In this document: piece after piece, positions 54,447 to 64,000 of the stretch
Position numbering within the stretch: position 1 is the first letter of the stretch
How the letters are laid out: each line of letters begins with the position of its first letter
Source of the DNA: Flavobacterium luminosum
GTDB lineage: Bacteria; Bacteroidota; Bacteroidia; Flavobacteriales; Flavobacteriaceae
Direction of reading: 5' to 3'
DNA: 64,000 nt
NCBI RefSeq assembly: GCF_023635005.1
Contig: NZ_JAMLJM010000006.1
Location: 1 to 64,000, forward strand
Made by a program: the position numbers and the translations under genes
Notes under the pieces: generated by a model
What the model was told of the DNA's origin: nothing
What the model saw: only the letters and a program-made list of their open reading frames with translations
Database searches by the model: none

Positions 54447-55466
54447 TTAAAATTCTATTCTTGCTTTTGCAACTGTAGCGGCATTACTAAAGTGATTTTC
54501 TAAATATTTATGGTATCCTACAATGCCAATCATGGCAGCATTGTCTGTCGTGTATTCAAATTTAGGAATAAAAGTTTTCCAACCGTATTGATTTTCTGTT
54601 TCTTTTAATGTTTTTCGAATTCCGCTGTTAGCAGAAACACCTCCGCCAATAGCAATTTGTTTTATTCCGGTTTCTTGAACAGCCATTTTAATTTTATCCA
54701 TTAGGATCTGAATAATAATGTTTTGGATAGAAGCACAAATATTATTTTTGTTTTCCTCAATAAAATTAGGATTTTCTTTGCTGTTTTTTTGAATAAAATA
54801 TAGGATCTGCGTTTTCAATCCACTAAAACTGAAATTTAGTCCATCCACTTTAGGTTTAGTAAAAGAATAGGCTCGAGGATTTCCTTCCTGAGCAAATTTA
54901 TCAATTAAAGGTCCACCAGGATAGGGAAGTCCTAGGATTTTGGCAGTTTTATCAAATGCTTCTCCAACTGCATCATCTGTGGTTTCGCCAATAATTTCCA
55001 TATCAAAAAAACTATTCACTTTAACAATTTGGGTGTGTCCTCCGGAAATTGTTAAAGCCAAAAAAGGAAATTCAGGCTTATCGTATCCTTCTTCCTCAAT
55101 AAAATGAGCCAAAATATGGGCATGCATATGATTGACAGCTATTAACGGAATGTTTAGCGCTAAAGCCATAGACTTCGCAAATGAACTACCTACCAATAAA
55201 GAACCCATTAATCCTGGACCTTGGGTAAATGCTATAGCTGAAAGTTGTTCTTTAGAAATTCCGGCTTTTTTCAAGGCAACATCAATAACAGGAACAATAT
55301 TCTGTTGATGGGCACGAGAAGCCAATTCAGGTACTACACCTCCATATTCTTCATGTATCGATTGCCTTGCTACGACATTAGATAAGACTCTGTTATTTTC
55401 CAGTACAGCTGCTGCGGTATCATCGCAAGAGCTTTCAATAGCTAATATATATATAGGAGTAGACAT
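54447..55466 (-). CDS. tsaD: tRNA threonylcarbamoyltransferase TsaD
   Basis: Transfers the threonylcarbamoyl group to A37 of tRNAs reading ANN codons. 339 residues of the ASKHA fold with IESSCDDT (10-17), the metal-binding HMHAH (H113, H117), SGGHTQI and GGVSANSGIRK, and a C-terminal Asp in TTDNAAMIG. It works with TsaE, encoded elsewhere in this window, and TsaB/TsaC. First gene of the tsaD-rsmE-DUF4159 operon. Confidence 0.97.
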   Translation of the reverse strand: MSTPIYILAIESSCDDTAAAVLENNRVLSNVVARQSIHEEYGGVVPELASRAHQQNIVPVIDVALKKAGISKEQLSAIAFTQGPGLMGSLLVGSSFAKSMALALNIPLIAVNHMHAHILAHFIEEEGYDKPEFPFLALTISGGHTQIVKVNSFFDMEIIGETTDDAVGEAFDKTAKILGLPYPGGPLIDKFAQEGNPRAYSFTKPKVDGLNFSFSGLKTQILYFIQKNSKENPNFIEENKNNICASIQNIIIQILMDKIKMAVQETGIKQIAIGGGVSANSGIRKTLKETENQYGWKTFIPKFEYTTDNAAMIGIVGYHKYLENHFSNAATVAKARIEF

Positions 55467-55485
55467 AAAGGCATAGAATTTGAGT

Positions 55486-55493
55486 TATATTTG
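55486..55493 (+). promoter_or_regulatory. -7 element (TATATTTG), candidate promoter of the TamB gene
   Basis: Exact TAnnTTTG match reading towards TamB, 100 nt before its start. A minus-strand TATTTTTG at 55532-55539 points towards tsaD, so the two would give face-to-face transcripts over about 40 bp. Confidence 0.4.
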
Positions 55494-55593
55494 AAAAAAC
55501 GACTTAAAATATATAATTTTACATCGAAGCCCAAAAATACAGATTTTTTATCAATTCTGTTGTGTACTTCAATTACCTTTTGTTTGATAATTA

Positions 55594-58500
55594 TTGGAAG
55601 AAACTAAAAAAAATACAGGTCTTACGAATTTCTTTAAAAGAGTTTTATATATCCTTTTAGGATTAGTAATATTCTTGTTACTGCTTGCTATAATTTTAAA
55701 CATGCCTTCAGTGCAAACCAAATTGGGACAGTATGCTACAGAACAGTTAAATAAAGATTTTGGTACCGATATTACTGTTCAAGAAGCAAACTTCACTGTT
55801 TTTGGAGGAGTAAAACTTAAAAGAGTCCTTATTAAAGATTATAAAAAGGATACACTTTTTCATATTAATGTTTTAAAAACCAATTTATACGACCTTAAAA
55901 AATTGATGGATGGCGGTGATCTTCATTTTGGAGAAGTTCGTTTGGACGGGTTGGAATTTCATATTCATAATTATAAAGGAGAAAAAGATACTAACTTAGA
56001 CAAGTTTGTTGCTCTTTTTGATGATGGTAAGCCTAGTACGAGTAAAAAGAAATTTTTGCTAACGGCGAAAGAAATGCATTTAACGAATAGCCATTTTAGG
56101 TTTCTTGATGATAACGCCAAAGATCAGATGGTATATGAAGCTAAGAAACTGAATGCACATACTTCTAATTTTCAAATTCTAGGTCCCGATGTGACCATGA
56201 AGATTCATGAGATGTCTTTTGTAGACAATAGAAAATTAGTAATTAATAATCTAAGTTCTGATTTCACGTATACCAAAAAAAATATCCGTTTAGCAGGTCT
56301 TGATGTGGAAACACCTAGTTCCATACTTAAAGGAGAAGTTGAACTTCGTTACAAACGTGAAGATTTTTCAGATTTTAATAATAAAGTAATTTTTGATATC
56401 AAGATTGATCAAGCCTTGGTTTCAACCAATGATTTGAATTTATTCTATGGTGAATTTGGTAAAGATCATGTTTTTGATATCAACGGTAAACTATATGGAA
56501 GTCTGAATAATTTTAAAACCCGAAAATTGTATCTGGTTGATGAAAATAATTCTCAAATTAGAGGAGATTTTGATTTTAAAAACCTTTTTACAAAAAATAA
56601 GGGAGACTTCTACATGAAAGGTGTTTTTTCTGAAGTTTCTTCAACGTATGATGATCTAAATAGTATTTTGCCCAGAGTTTTAGGGGATAACTTACCCACT
56701 ACTTTCAAAAAATTAGGACGTTTCACGCTATCTGGAACAACGGAATTGACCGTAAAAACTATTAAAGCTGATCTAAAAATTTTCACAGCTTTAGGTAATG
56801 TTTATTCTAATTTAGATATGACAAACATAGATCATATCGATAATGCTACGTATAAAGGAAATGTTCAATTTGATAACTTTAATTTGGGTAAATTCCTAGG
56901 AAGAAATGACATTGGTGTTGTTACGCTTGATTTTGATGCAGACGGGAAAGGTTTTAAAGAAAAATATCTCGATACAAAAATAAAAGGGAATGTTAGAAGT
57001 TTCTTTTTTAATGGCTATAACTATCAAAATATCGAAGTGGATGGAATTATGCAGAAAACGATTTTCAATGGAAATATCGTAGCCAATGATCCTAACTTGA
57101 TTATGGAGTTTGATGGAAATTTAGATTTAAGTAACAAAGAAAACAAATATAAATTTCATACCAAGGTTGAATATGCGAATCTTAAAAAATTAAAAATTTA
57201 CACCAAAGATGATGTGGCTGTATTTCGTGGCGATGTGCTAATGGATTTGCAAGGGAATTCTATTGATAATTTGTATGGGAATATTTATATCAATGAAACT
57301 TCATACGAAAATAATAAAGACACTTATTTCTTTGATGATTTCCAGATAAATTCCAGTTTTGATGAAAATCGAGTACGAACCATAACAATCAATTCTCCGG
57401 ATATTGTTGAAGGTCAAGTAGTGGGTAAATTTAAATTTGATCAAATAGGCGACTTAATTGAAAATTCTTTAGGAAGTTTGTATGCTAACTATTCTCCAAA
57501 CAAAGTCAGCAAAGGTCAATTTGTGAAATTTGACTTCAATGTGTACAGTAAATTGATAGAGGTTTTTTATCCCGAAATTTCTTTAGGTGAAAATACTTTT
57601 ATGAAAGGAGAAATAGACTCTAATGATGGAATGTTTAAATTCAATTTTAAATCTCCATCAATTACTGCCTATGGAAATCAATTTGATAACATCAATATTG
57701 ACATCGATAATAAAAACCCGCTCTATAATGCCTACATTGAAATGGATAGCATTAAAACAAAATACTATAAAGTAGCAGATTTGAGCTTGATTAATGTAAC
57801 AGCAAACGATACATTATTTTTTAGAACAGAATTTAAAGGTGGTAAAAAAGGAAAAGATTACTACAACTTAAACTTATATCATACTATTAATGAAGATAAT
57901 AATAGTGTTGTAGGGATTAAAAAATCTGAAGTGAATTTTAAAAATTTCCTTTGGTTTATTAACGAACATGAAGAAAAAGACAATAAAATTGTTTTCAATA
58001 AAAAGTTGACAGATTTTTCTATTGAAAAGATTTCGTTGTCACACGACAATCAGATGATCGAATTAATGGGAAAACTCAAAGATTCTACATATAAAGATGT
58101 TCAGCTTTCCTTTAAAGACGTTCAGCTCGATAAAATAACACCGTCTATTGATAGTTTGAATTTTAAAGGAAAAGTAAACGGAATAGTAGACTTTAAGCAA
58201 CGAAAATCGATCTATGAACCCACTTCTTCTCTAGAAATAGACAGTTTAAATATTAATAATTTAGCGTTAGGAAAGTTAAATATTGATGTTAAAGGAGATG
58301 AGAGTTTTACAAAATTCAATGTGAATTCTGTACTCCGAAATGATGATTTAGAGTCTTTTTCAGCAGATGGTAATGTATTTGTTCAAGGCAAAGACATGAA
58401 ATTGGATTTAGATTTACGATTGGAAGATTTTAACCTTGGAATCTTTAGTCCTTTAGGAGGCGAAATTCTCTCCGATATAAGAGGATTAGCTTCCGGAACC

Positions 58501-60123
58501 GCTAAATTTACTGGAGATTTTGATGAACCCGATATTACTGGTCGATTGTATTTAAACAAAGCAGGTCTTAGGATACCTTATCTGAATACCAATTATAACT
58601 TTGGTAAAAATTCAATTGTAGATGTCACCGAAAATCAATTCAGTTTTAGGAACATCAGTTTAACGGATGCTAAATTCAATACGCAAGGTCGCTTGAACGG
58701 CTCCATCCGCCATAACAAATTTGCCGATTGGCTTTTAGATTTAAACATTGACTCTGATAGGATGTTGGTTTTGGATACAAAAGATTCCGATGAAGCGGTG
58801 TATTACGGTATTGCTTTTATTGATGGAGAAGCCTCTATAAAAGGTCCAACTAACGGGCTAGTTATTAATGTAAATGCTAAATCGGAGCAAGGAACGTCTA
58901 TAAAAATACCTATTAATGATAGTGAAGCCACTACGGAGAAAGATTATATCAAGTTTACCTCGCAAAATAGTTTAGTTAATCAAATTGCTAAATCCAGAAA
59001 AACCAGAACTTATAATGGATTAGAGTTAAATTTCGAGTTGGATATAACTCCTGTAGCTGAAATTGAAGTTATTATCAACAAAAGTAACGGTCACGGCTTA
59101 AAAGGGCGTGGGGTAGGTTCTTTATTGTTAGAAATCAATACGTTGGGTAAATTCAACATGTGGGGGGATTTCCAAGCGTATGAAGGAACCTACAATTTTA
59201 AATATGGCGGAATTATTGATAAAAAATTCCAAGTTAAAAAAGGAGGTTACATTTCTTGGGACGGAGACCCTCTGAATGCTACTTTAAATATGGAGGCAGT
59301 CTACAAAACAGAAGCTAATCCAGCGGTTTTACTAGATAATCCATCGTTTAACAGAAAAGTACCAACGGAGGTGGTTATTAAGTTAACCGATCAATTAACC
59401 AATCCTACTCCGGATATTTCCATTGATTTTCCTACAGTTAGTACTGTATTGAAATCGGAATTAGAATACAAATTAAATGATGCGGACACGCGTCAGACAC
59501 AAGCAATTTATTTATTGTCAACTGGAAGTTTCCTTACCGAAAAAGGAGTAGCAGAAAATGCCATCACAGGCAATTTATTAGAAAGAGCTGGAAGTCTTTT
59601 TGAAGATTTATTTTCTAGTGGTGATGATAAATTCAAAATTGCACCCTATATAGTAACTGGAGATAGAAGAAATCCTGATTTTCAATCGGAAGGTAGAGTA
59701 GGAGTAACATATTCTACACAAATTAGTGATAAAATTACCATCAACGGTAAATTTGGTGTTCCCGTAGGAGGAGTTACCGAAACTGCTGTAGTGGGTGATG
59801 TCGAAATTCAATTACGTTTGAATGAAGACGGAACTTTAAAAGCACGTTTCTTTAATAGAGAAAACGATATCAATTATATAGGTGAAGGAATTGGGTATAC
59901 TCAAGGACTAGGAGTTTCTTATGAAGTCGATTTCAATACCTTTAAGGAATTGATCAATAAAGTTTTAAGAAGCAAAAAGGTGAAAAAAGAGAAAGAGTCT
60001 AAGGATCAGATTCCAGATTCTGATTATTCTCCAGAATTTATTCAGTTTACCGAACAGCGCCAGAAAAAATCGTCCGAAAAACCCAAAGAAGACGAAGATA
60101 AAGCCCCTGATTTAAACGACTAA
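55594..60123 (+). CDS. TamB-like translocation and assembly module protein
   Basis: 1509 residues. A short cytoplasmic N-terminus and one membrane anchor (~16-35, VLYILLGLVIFLLLLAIILN) are followed by a very long, beta-rich, low-Cys periplasmic part with AsmA/DUF490-like repeats, and the conserved DUF490 C-terminal domain with VGVTYSTQISDKITINGKFG (~1373-1392). It ends in a charged tail. TamB-type proteins bridge inner and outer membranes and move phospholipids or help outer-membrane protein assembly. The start is TTG: TAA lies two codons upstream in frame and the next ATG would remove the anchor. Placement beside tsaD is typical of Flavobacteriaceae. Confidence 0.93.
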   Translation: MEETKKNTGLTNFFKRVLYILLGLVIFLLLLAIILNMPSVQTKLGQYATEQLNKDFGTDITVQEANFTVFGGVKLKRVLIKDYKKDTLFHINVLKTNLYDLKKLMDGGDLHFGEVRLDGLEFHIHNYKGEKDTNLDKFVALFDDGKPSTSKKKFLLTAKEMHLTNSHFRFLDDNAKDQMVYEAKKLNAHTSNFQILGPDVTMKIHEMSFVDNRKLVINNLSSDFTYTKKNIRLAGLDVETPSSILKGEVELRYKREDFSDFNNKVIFDIKIDQALVSTNDLNLFYGEFGKDHVFDINGKLYGSLNNFKTRKLYLVDENNSQIRGDFDFKNLFTKNKGDFYMKGVFSEVSSTYDDLNSILPRVLGDNLPTTFKKLGRFTLSGTTELTVKTIKADLKIFTALGNVYSNLDMTNIDHIDNATYKGNVQFDNFNLGKFLGRNDIGVVTLDFDADGKGFKEKYLDTKIKGNVRSFFFNGYNYQNIEVDGIMQKTIFNGNIVANDPNLIMEFDGNLDLSNKENKYKFHTKVEYANLKKLKIYTKDDVAVFRGDVLMDLQGNSIDNLYGNIYINETSYENNKDTYFFDDFQINSSFDENRVRTITINSPDIVEGQVVGKFKFDQIGDLIENSLGSLYANYSPNKVSKGQFVKFDFNVYSKLIEVFYPEISLGENTFMKGEIDSNDGMFKFNFKSPSITAYGNQFDNINIDIDNKNPLYNAYIEMDSIKTKYYKVADLSLINVTANDTLFFRTEFKGGKKGKDYYNLNLYHTINEDNNSVVGIKKSEVNFKNFLWFINEHEEKDNKIVFNKKLTDFSIEKISLSHDNQMIELMGKLKDSTYKDVQLSFKDVQLDKITPSIDSLNFKGKVNGIVDFKQRKSIYEPTSSLEIDSLNINNLALGKLNIDVKGDESFTKFNVNSVLRNDDLESFSADGNVFVQGKDMKLDLDLRLEDFNLGIFSPLGGEILSDIRGLASGTAKFTGDFDEPDITGRLYLNKAGLRIPYLNTNYNFGKNSIVDVTENQFSFRNISLTDAKFNTQGRLNGSIRHNKFADWLLDLNIDSDRMLVLDTKDSDEAVYYGIAFIDGEASIKGPTNGLVINVNAKSEQGTSIKIPINDSEATTEKDYIKFTSQNSLVNQIAKSRKTRTYNGLELNFELDITPVAEIEVIINKSNGHGLKGRGVGSLLLEINTLGKFNMWGDFQAYEGTYNFKYGGIIDKKFQVKKGGYISWDGDPLNATLNMEAVYKTEANPAVLLDNPSFNRKVPTEVVIKLTDQLTNPTPDISIDFPTVSTVLKSELEYKLNDADTRQTQAIYLLSTGSFLTEKGVAENAITGNLLERAGSLFEDLFSSGDDKFKIAPYIVTGDRRNPDFQSEGRVGVTYSTQISDKITINGKFGVPVGGVTETAVVGDVEIQLRLNEDGTLKARFFNRENDINYIGEGIGYTQGLGVSYEVDFNTFKELINKVLRSKKVKKEKESKDQIPDSDYSPEFIQFTEQRQKKSSEKPKEDEDKAPDLND

Positions 60124-60247
60124 ACATCCCTTTGAGAAAAAACTTATTAACGAAAACGTTTGAATTTCGTAACCCTTACGTTATTTTAACTCTGTATTTA
60201 TTTTTAACTCAAAATCTTTGCTAATTTTACTTTATAATTAGTTGTAG

Positions 60248-61234
60248 ATGACAAAGATTATTAAAAAAATTGGAGTACTGACATCCGGTGGAGATGCCCC
60301 GGGAATGAACGCTGCTATACGTTCCGTGGTGCGTACTTGTGCCTATCATGACATTGAGTGTGTAGGTATTTATCGCGGTTATCAAGGAATGATAGAAGGA
60401 GATTTTAAAGAAATGGGACCTCGTTCGGTAAATAATATCGTAAACAAAGGAGGTACTATCTTAAAATCGGCTCGTTCTAAAGATTTCATAACTCCTGAAG
60501 GAAGACAAAAAGCACATCAAAATTTAATCGATGCTGGCATAAATGCCTTGGTTGTTATCGGTGGTGACGGAACTTTTACGGGTGCGGAAATCTTTAATCA
60601 TGAATTCGGATATCCTGTAATGGGAATTCCAGGTACTATCGATAATGATATTTTTGGAACTACTCATACTTTAGGTTTCGATACAGCCCTGAATACTGTT
60701 GTAGAAGCGATCGATAAAATTCGTGATACGGCAAGTTCACATAACCGATTATTTTTTGTAGAAGTAATGGGACGAGATGCGGGTCATATCGCGTTAAATG
60801 CTGGTATCGGTGCAGGTGCTGAAGAGATATTAATACCTGAAGAAAATTTAGGATTAGAACGCCTTTTGGAATCGCTTCAAAGAAGTAAAGCTTCCGGAAA
60901 ATCATCAAGTATAGTTGTGGTTTCGGAAGGAGATAAAATAGGTAAAAACGTATTTGAACTTAAAGAATATGTTGAAGAAAACCTACCTGAATACGATGTG
61001 CGCGTTTCTGTATTAGGTCACATGCAGCGCGGAGGTGCACCTTCTTGTTTTGATCGTGTTTTGGCTTCTAGACTTGGAGTCAAAGCCGTTGAATCGTTGC
61101 TCGAAGGTAAATCTAATTACATGGTAGGATTACAACAGGATCGAGTAGTTTTAACTCCATTAGAGCAAGCCATCAAAGGAAGTTCTAGAATAGACGAAGA
61201 ATTACTTCGCGTGTCAGAAATCATGACGACATAA
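60248..61234 (+). CDS. pfkA: ATP-dependent 6-phosphofructokinase
   Basis: Commits fructose 6-phosphate to glycolysis. 328 residues with GGDAPGMNAAIR (14-25), ATP-type GGDGTFTGA (105-113), catalytic Asp132 in GTIDNDIFGT, and MGRDAGHIAL. Gly at the GGDGT position indicates ATP rather than pyrophosphate as phosphate donor. First gene of a glycolytic group with gap downstream. Confidence 0.97.
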   Translation: MTKIIKKIGVLTSGGDAPGMNAAIRSVVRTCAYHDIECVGIYRGYQGMIEGDFKEMGPRSVNNIVNKGGTILKSARSKDFITPEGRQKAHQNLIDAGINALVVIGGDGTFTGAEIFNHEFGYPVMGIPGTIDNDIFGTTHTLGFDTALNTVVEAIDKIRDTASSHNRLFFVEVMGRDAGHIALNAGIGAGAEEILIPEENLGLERLLESLQRSKASGKSSSIVVVSEGDKIGKNVFELKEYVEENLPEYDVRVSVLGHMQRGGAPSCFDRVLASRLGVKAVESLLEGKSNYMVGLQQDRVVLTPLEQAIKGSSRIDEELLRVSEIMTT

Positions 61235-61242
61235 CAGATTAA

Positions 61243-62355
<1,113 letters not shown>

Positions 62356-62372
62356 TTCTCCTATATTTATCT

Positions 62373-62402
62373 CCCGTTAGTTTTTATTAACGGGATTTTT
62401 TT
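62373..62402 (+). terminator. Terminator of gap
   Basis: CCCGTTA-N8-TAACGGG followed by a run of T, 17 nt past the stop codon. Confidence 0.8.
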
Positions 62403-62408
62403 TATTCG

Positions 62409-62510
62409 GAGCTATTTCCCGCTATCCGCTTTATCTTTTTTCGATAGTTTAATGACTTCAAAAAAGAGTATAAACAATAACGAAAAAAGGATACCGCTAC
62501 TATCGGGGCT
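62409..62510. repeat. Dispersed imperfect inverted-repeat element, ~102 bp
   Basis: It begins GAGCTATTTCCCGCTATCC and ends GGATACCGCTACTATCGGGG(CT). The inner parts ATCTTTTTTCG and CGAAAAAAGG(A) pair almost perfectly, and the outer arms are also related inversely, so the element could form a long hairpin. I recall elements with these two ends (variable loop, constant arms) as abundant in Flavobacterium intergenic DNA. It sits just behind the gap terminator and before the kinase-like gene. Confidence 0.6.
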
Positions 62511-62542
62511 AAAAACTCTTAACTCAAAATTTATAATTAGTA

Positions 62543-63394
62543 ATGAAATTACTCGTAGATAGTGGTTCTACAAAAGCCGATTGGATTGCCATAAACGATG
62601 AAGGAAAAGTGTTGTTTACCACACAAACCTTAGGATTAAACCCCGAAGTTTTATCAAAAGACGAAATAATAATTCGATTAGAAGATCGTTTCGATATTTC
62701 ACACAATAAAAATCAAGTGACTCATTTGTTTTTCTACGGGGCTGGTTGTGGTACCGATAGAATGAAAATATTTTTGACTCAGGTTTTTCAGGAATATTTT
62801 CCAAATGCTTTAGTAACTGTCCATGAGGATACTTATGCTGCTGTTTTTGCAACCACATCTAAAGAGCAAAAAGCCATTGTTTGTATTTTAGGAACCGGTT
62901 CCAACTGCAGTTATTATGATGGGCAGATTTTACATCAAAAAGTGCAATCCTTAGGATATATCGTTATGGATGATTGTTCAGGAAATCGATTCGGACGTCA
63001 TTTGTTAAGAGCTTATTATTTCAATAAGATGCCGAAGGATTTAGCACAAGAGTTTGAAAAGGAATTCAATGTTGAACCAGATCCGGTAAAACACAATCTT
63101 TACAAACAACCCAATCCTAATGCTTATTTAGCCAAGTTTGCTAAGTTTCTTATCAAACACAAAGACACCGAATTTTGTCGTTATTATATCTTTAAAGAGA
63201 TAGAGTCTTTTGTAGAAAATTATATCAAACAATACGAAAATTATAAAGAAGTTCCTGTTCACTTCATCGGGTCTATTGCTTTTTATTTAAAAGAGGAATT
63301 GCAATCTGTTTTAGATAAAGAAGGAATCAAATTGGGTAATGTATTGCGTCGCCCGATAGACGGATTGATTCAATATCATATTTTAAACAAATAA
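62543..63394 (+). CDS. BadF/BadG-type ATPase, N-acetylglucosamine-kinase-like
   Basis: 283 residues of the ASKHA fold: phosphate-1 motif DSGSTKADW (6-14), GTGSNCSYYDG as the second phosphate-binding loop, and DDCSGNRFGRHLLRAYYF, where NAGK-like proteins bind sugar. The Bacteroidota group is usually annotated as N-acetylglucosamine kinase or BadF-type ATPase. The sugar substrate is inferred, but its place between gap and mgsA supports a carbohydrate kinase that feeds glycolysis. 2 nt separate it from mgsA. Confidence 0.85.
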   Translation: MKLLVDSGSTKADWIAINDEGKVLFTTQTLGLNPEVLSKDEIIIRLEDRFDISHNKNQVTHLFFYGAGCGTDRMKIFLTQVFQEYFPNALVTVHEDTYAAVFATTSKEQKAIVCILGTGSNCSYYDGQILHQKVQSLGYIVMDDCSGNRFGRHLLRAYYFNKMPKDLAQEFEKEFNVEPDPVKHNLYKQPNPNAYLAKFAKFLIKHKDTEFCRYYIFKEIESFVENYIKQYENYKEVPVHFIGSIAFYLKEELQSVLDKEGIKLGNVLRRPIDGLIQYHILNK

Positions 63395-63396
63395 TT

Positions 63397-63765
63397 ATGG
63401 AAATAGCCATTATTGCACACGATGGAAAGAAAGCTGACATGGTTCAGTTTCTGAATAAAAACAAGGAAATTTTACATAAAGAGAATATCAAAATCATTGC
63501 TACAGGAACAACCGGGAGTAAAGCAGAAGCCGCAGGTATTAAAGTTAAAAAAATGTTGAGTGGGCCAATGGGGGGAGATGCCCAGATTGCTGCACGAGTA
63601 GCTGTAGGAAAATGCAAAATGGTACTTTTTTTTAAAGATCCCATGAGTAGTCATCCTCATGAACCCGATATTAATATGCTTATTCGTATTTGCGATGTTC
63701 ATAATGTGCCTTTAGCAACCAATGAAGCAACGGCTCAACTTTTACTTAACGCCATTGCTGAATAA
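63397..63765 (+). CDS. mgsA: Methylglyoxal synthase
   Basis: Converts dihydroxyacetone phosphate to methylglyoxal and phosphate, a bypass used when sugar phosphates pile up. 122 residues, the short form without the extra termini of the E. coli enzyme. Active-site features: AHDGKK (7-12), GTTG (37-40), SGPMGGD (55-61) with catalytic Asp61, and DPMSSHPHEPD (81-91) with His88 and Asp91. Co-transcribed with the kinase-like gene. Confidence 0.95.
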   Translation: MEIAIIAHDGKKADMVQFLNKNKEILHKENIKIIATGTTGSKAEAAGIKVKKMLSGPMGGDAQIAARVAVGKCKMVLFFKDPMSSHPHEPDINMLIRICDVHNVPLATNEATAQLLLNAIAE

Positions 63766-63844
63766 AATAAAAATTACTTCATTTTATTTTTGTTTTTTCA
63801 ACGGATATTTTTAATATATTGGCATAACCAAAAACACCATAACT

Positions 63845-64000
63845 ATGAAAAAAATTGCCCTATTATTAATGATTCTGTCAGTAAGTTTATCTTACGGTCA
63901 AAAGAAAAAACAAAAATCTTCGAAATCGGCTAATGCTGTTGCTAAATCTGGAGATGCAAAAGTAGTTTACAATAAGAAAAAAGATCTTTTTTTGGTGGTT
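63845..64000 (+). CDS. Start of an exported protein, cut by the window end
   Basis: 52 codons are present: a signal peptide (MKKIALLLMILSVSLSYG, cut after about residue 19) and then a Lys/Ser-rich segment QKKKQKSSKSANAVAKSG followed by a probable beta strand. The mature protein would be periplasmic or secreted. Too little is present to name a family. Confidence 0.7.
   Translation, partial: MKKIALLLMILSVSLSYGQKKKQKSSKSANAVAKSGDAKVVYNKKKDLFLVV

Overview
This window is chromosomal DNA from a Bacteroidota bacterium, almost certainly Flavobacteriaceae and most like Flavobacterium. The DNA is AT-rich. Promoters where visible follow the Bacteroidota TAnnTTTG -7 pattern, sometimes with TTG about 20 bp upstream. 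Shine-Dalgarno sites are weak. Marker genes include PorX (type IX secretion control), fused LpxC/FabZ, the DUF6787/DUF6146/DUF937 set and the DUF4159-rsmE-tsaD-TamB block.

Layout. 1-5.7 kb is the only accessory-looking stretch: the end of a probable IS110-type transposase, palindromic repeats, a single-chain type IIG restriction-modification enzyme with a vestigial duplicate of its own C-terminal tail lying in frame behind its stop codon, a 249-residue protein of unknown function, an 8-copy tandem repeat with an exact 11 bp period, and a small ORF. 5.9-10.6 kb has mnmE, a TIGR02757-type gene, a LolD-like ABC ATPase and a lipoprotein MsrA. 10.3-17.6 kb carries small envelope or unknown genes, serA-serC, an acyl-CoA reductase divergent from a dicluster ferredoxin, a YebC protein and gcvT. 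17.8-26.3 kb has NAD(P)H-hydrate dehydratase, a TlpA-type thioredoxin, hutH, DUF421, a protease-RimK fusion and clpC. 26.6-33.8 kb has gyrA with a TPR gene, alanine dehydrogenase, tsaE and porX. 34.1-41.3 kb is an HD hydrolase followed by the lipid A operon lpxD-lpxC/fabZ-lpxA-efp-lpxD paralogue, then sucD. 41.4-47.2 kb has a LOG-type protein, uvrA, an NlpC/P60 peptidase and a thiolase. A tRNA-Ser/Pro/Arg cluster follows.

47.8-55.5 kb has a VanX-like dipeptidase, a THUMP-like methyltransferase, two tandem M43-type lipoprotein metallopeptidases plus the internally deleted remains of a third copy, and DUF4159-rsmE-tsaD. 55.6-64 kb has a giant TamB, then pfkA-gap-GlcNAc-kinase-like-mgsA (glycolysis and the methylglyoxal branch) and the start of an exported protein.

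Most of the window is conserved housekeeping DNA. I found no CRISPR array and no multi-gene defence system. The features most worth a second look are the 11 bp-period repeat, the vestigial IIG tail, short dispersed repeats that have landed in frame inside the IIG gene and mnmE, and the decayed third metallopeptidase, which looks like a mosaic of its two intact neighbours. Domain assignments are read from motifs and memory of the families; no searches were run.
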